In this document: piece after piece, positions 6,354-7,747 of the stretch | Numbering within the stretch: position 1 is the stretch's first letter | Layout of the letters: every line of letters begins with the position of its first letter | NCBI GenBank assembly: GCA_948433815.1 | Contig: CAOJDZ010000025.1 | Span: 1-7,747, forward strand | Source of the DNA: an uncultured Clostridia bacterium | GTDB taxonomy: Bacteria; Bacillota_I; Bacilli_A; RF39; UBA660 | DNA: 7,747 nt | Reading direction: 5' to 3' | The notes under the pieces: generated by a model | Databases searched by the model: none | Seen by the model: the letters and a program-made list of their open reading frames with translations, nothing else | What the model was told of the DNA's origin: nothing | Program-made: the position numbers and the translations under genes

Positions 6354-6361
6354 TTCTTCTT
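6326..6361. terminator. Bidirectional terminator between convergent genes
   Basis: AGAAGAATCGC (6335-6345) pairs with GTGATTCTTCT (6350-6360) over 11 positions (one G-U) around TAAT. On the minus strand eight T's follow almost at once (complement of 6326-6333), a strong terminator for the receiver-protein operon. On the plus strand TTTATTT follows, a weaker one for the methylase. The stem overlaps the last methylase codons, and the two stop codons are only seven bases apart. Confidence 0.8.
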
Positions 6362-7563
6362 TATTTATGATATATATTGTCTCCTATTCTTCCTAAATAA
6401 TTGCCGAATTTTTGCTGCAAATTAACCCTATATCCTTCTTTTAAGCACAAACTAGGATATTCTTCTAGTTCATCCTTTTTAATCGTTAATACACCTAAGA
6501 AATCAATAATAATACAACACAATTGGTCATTATTATTTATATAGACATCTTTTAAAAAAGATTCTTTCACAAAACTTTTCCTTATTAGTTCCCTTCTTTC
6601 TTCATCAGTTACATCTTCTACAATAACACCATTTAATAAAATTAAATTATCGGAATGAGCAAAACTACACCCTGGTGTTAAGTCTACCAATATAGGTTGG
6701 ACTTTTTCTCTATCTATTTTTATTCCCATACTATCTATAATGTGTTTAAATTTATCATTCAAATTGCTTATAAAATATATATTTCCTGGAAACTCTTTTT
6801 TAAAGCCAGAAAGAGTAAACATCATATAATAATTTAACTTTCTTAAAAAATATATATCTTCATTTAAATCTAAATCAACATCGTCAATTGTTTCAACCTC
6901 ATATCTTATTCTATCAACCAACATATCATTTACTGAGTCAAAAGCAGAACTTATTTTATCACTCGGTATATTCTGCGAAGCCATATTAGACAAAGCAAAT
7001 GATAAATTATAATCATTACTTTCATTATTGTAAGACAAGCTCATAATATCATTAAATGTTTTATATACAGCAACATTAGCACAATTTTCCCACTCTAACA
7101 TTTTAAAAACTAAAGGATAATTTTTTATACTATCTTGAAACAATCTTTCTAAACGCTCTCTATATTGTTCTTGATTTAAATCAATATACTCACTTTTTTT
7201 AGCATTAAAAACTAAAATTGGTTTATCATGTCCCATCTTTTCGTCTATTAAACCTTTTAACTCTTCTATACAATCCTCATGTAAAGTCCACATAATTAAT
7301 ACAACATTTTTCATTCCCTTCTCTGCTAAATCTCTTAATAGACTTACGACATTTACTAAATTTGGGGTTCCATTCATATATTCTATATCCAAAAACACAA
7401 ATCTAGCAAACCCAATAGTATTACTAACTTCACCATTATACTCATTCGGATTTATATACATACATGGAATATTATATTTTTCAAAATACAAATATAGTTT
7501 ATCTACATCATTTCTTTTATCATCAATAAATAGCACACCATTTATATACTTCAATAACTCCAT
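6361..7563 (-). CDS. Receiver-domain protein with unknown C-terminal region
   Basis: 400 residues. The first ~125 look like a response-regulator receiver: acidic pair D14-D15 (LFIDD), phospho-acceptor D59 (FVFLDIEY), T93 (IMWT) and K122/K123 (NAKK) at the ends of successive beta strands. A standard output domain (winged helix, LuxR or GGDEF) is not seen. Residues 130-270 look helical; the last 120 look beta-rich, with ILVDLTPGCSFAHSD (291-305) and a closing QQKFGNYLGRIG (383-394). The TPGC segment recalls '[ST]-[PQ]-x-C-D' motifs in some uncharacterised conflict-system proteins, though Ser replaces Asp here; this comparison is tentative. Start ATG 7561-7563 has GGAG eight bases upstream, inside the end of the kinase-like gene. 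Expected to be phosphorylated by that partner. Function unknown. Confidence 0.7.
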   Translation of the reverse strand: MELLKYINGVLFIDDKRNDVDKLYLYFEKYNIPCMYINPNEYNGEVSNTIGFARFVFLDIEYMNGTPNLVNVVSLLRDLAEKGMKNVVLIMWTLHEDCIEELKGLIDEKMGHDKPILVFNAKKSEYIDLNQEQYRERLERLFQDSIKNYPLVFKMLEWENCANVAVYKTFNDIMSLSYNNESNDYNLSFALSNMASQNIPSDKISSAFDSVNDMLVDRIRYEVETIDDVDLDLNEDIYFLRKLNYYMMFTLSGFKKEFPGNIYFISNLNDKFKHIIDSMGIKIDREKVQPILVDLTPGCSFAHSDNLILLNGVIVEDVTDEERRELIRKSFVKESFLKDVYINNNDQLCCIIIDFLGVLTIKKDELEEYPSLCLKEGYRVNLQQKFGNYLGRIGDNIYHK

Positions 7564-7568
7564 AAAAA

Positions 7569-7747
7569 TTACTCCATATTTAATTCAATTTTAAATTTAG
7601 CTCCAATATATTCCTTAGGTATATTATTGTTTTCAAATAAAACTTCTACTTTTCCATTATGAACACTAACAATTTCATTAACTATATAAAGTCCTAACCC
7701 TAATCCTTCATCTTTCTTAGTTACGAACGGCTTAAAAAGAAAGTTTG
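7569..7747 (-). CDS. Histidine-kinase-like ATPase, C-terminal end (cut by window edge)
   Basis: The last 58 codons of a gene entering from the right. Seen: LFKPFVTKKDEGLGLGLYIV, i.e. an F-box followed by the glycine-rich G2 box of the GHKL (HATPase_c) fold, then VNEIVSVHNGKVEV and a short beta end (KFKIEL). This order is that of the ATP-binding domain of sensor kinases. The histidine and sensor parts are beyond the window, so it could also be another GHKL ATPase. The stop at 7569-7571 is five bases before the receiver-protein ATG, and its last codons carry that gene's ribosome binding site, so the two are translationally coupled and presumably partners. Confidence 0.8.
   Translation of the reverse strand, partial: NFLFKPFVTKKDEGLGLGLYIVNEIVSVHNGKVEVLFENNNIPKEYIGAKFKIELNME

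Larger units (their letters stand above)
1563..7747. mobile_element. Integrated serine-recombinase element (right end outside window)
   Basis: Boundary on the left is the split amidase and its palindromic junction. Inside are a large serine recombinase, a helix-turn-helix protein of the kind common in conjugative elements and phages, tiny coupled ORFs, an HNH-type protein, and a DNA methyltransferase / receiver / kinase-like group as probable cargo. No conjugation gene (relaxase, coupling protein, VirB4) or phage structural gene is in view, so it cannot be classed as conjugative, mobilizable or prophage. That the methylase cargo belongs to the same element is inferred from position only. Confidence 0.6.

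Noticed and set aside
1..7747. CRISPR array, tRNA or rRNA genes
   Set aside because: No regularly spaced direct repeats other than LysM coding repeats, and no tRNA- or rRNA-like stretch seen on either strand by eye.

Overview
The window is AT-rich DNA from a walled, low-GC Gram-positive bacterium, probably Bacillota. The evidence is AGGAGG-type ribosome binding sites, TGA used as a normal stop codon, and a LysM-bearing cell-wall amidase. The exact lineage cannot be read from the sequence; a gut-type Bacilli or Clostridia host is only a guess.

Left part (1-1564) looks like host DNA. At the left edge is the N-terminal 90 codons of a DUF262/GmrSD-type protein with its own promoter. Next comes the C-terminal 381 codons of an N-acetylmuramoyl-L-alanine amidase: the end of the catalytic domain, five LysM domains and a terminator. 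The amidase has no start. Its frame breaks off at a perfect 7-bp inverted repeat with a 2-bp centre (1556-1571), just past where the last zinc-binding histidine should lie. I read this as the attachment-site junction of a serine-recombinase element inserted in the amidase gene. The missing amidase 5' part should lie beyond the right edge of the window.

Middle part (1594-5030, minus strand) is the element's own operon. In order of transcription it holds a promoter with overlapping inverted repeats, a long leader, a 170-aa helix-turn-helix protein, two tiny coupled ORFs, a 528-aa large serine recombinase starting at TTG, and an HNH-type nuclease candidate next to the junction.

Right part (5104-7747) looks like cargo. 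A C5-cytosine DNA methyltransferase on the plus strand converges, through a shared bidirectional terminator, on a minus-strand pair: the end of a histidine-kinase-like ATPase and a 400-aa receiver-domain protein without a DNA-binding output domain. A methylase with a phosphorelay-like pair on a mobile element suggests a regulated DNA-modification or defence system. The restriction or effector part, if there is one, is not visible here; the C-terminal half of the receiver protein and the unseen DNA past 7747 are the main candidates.
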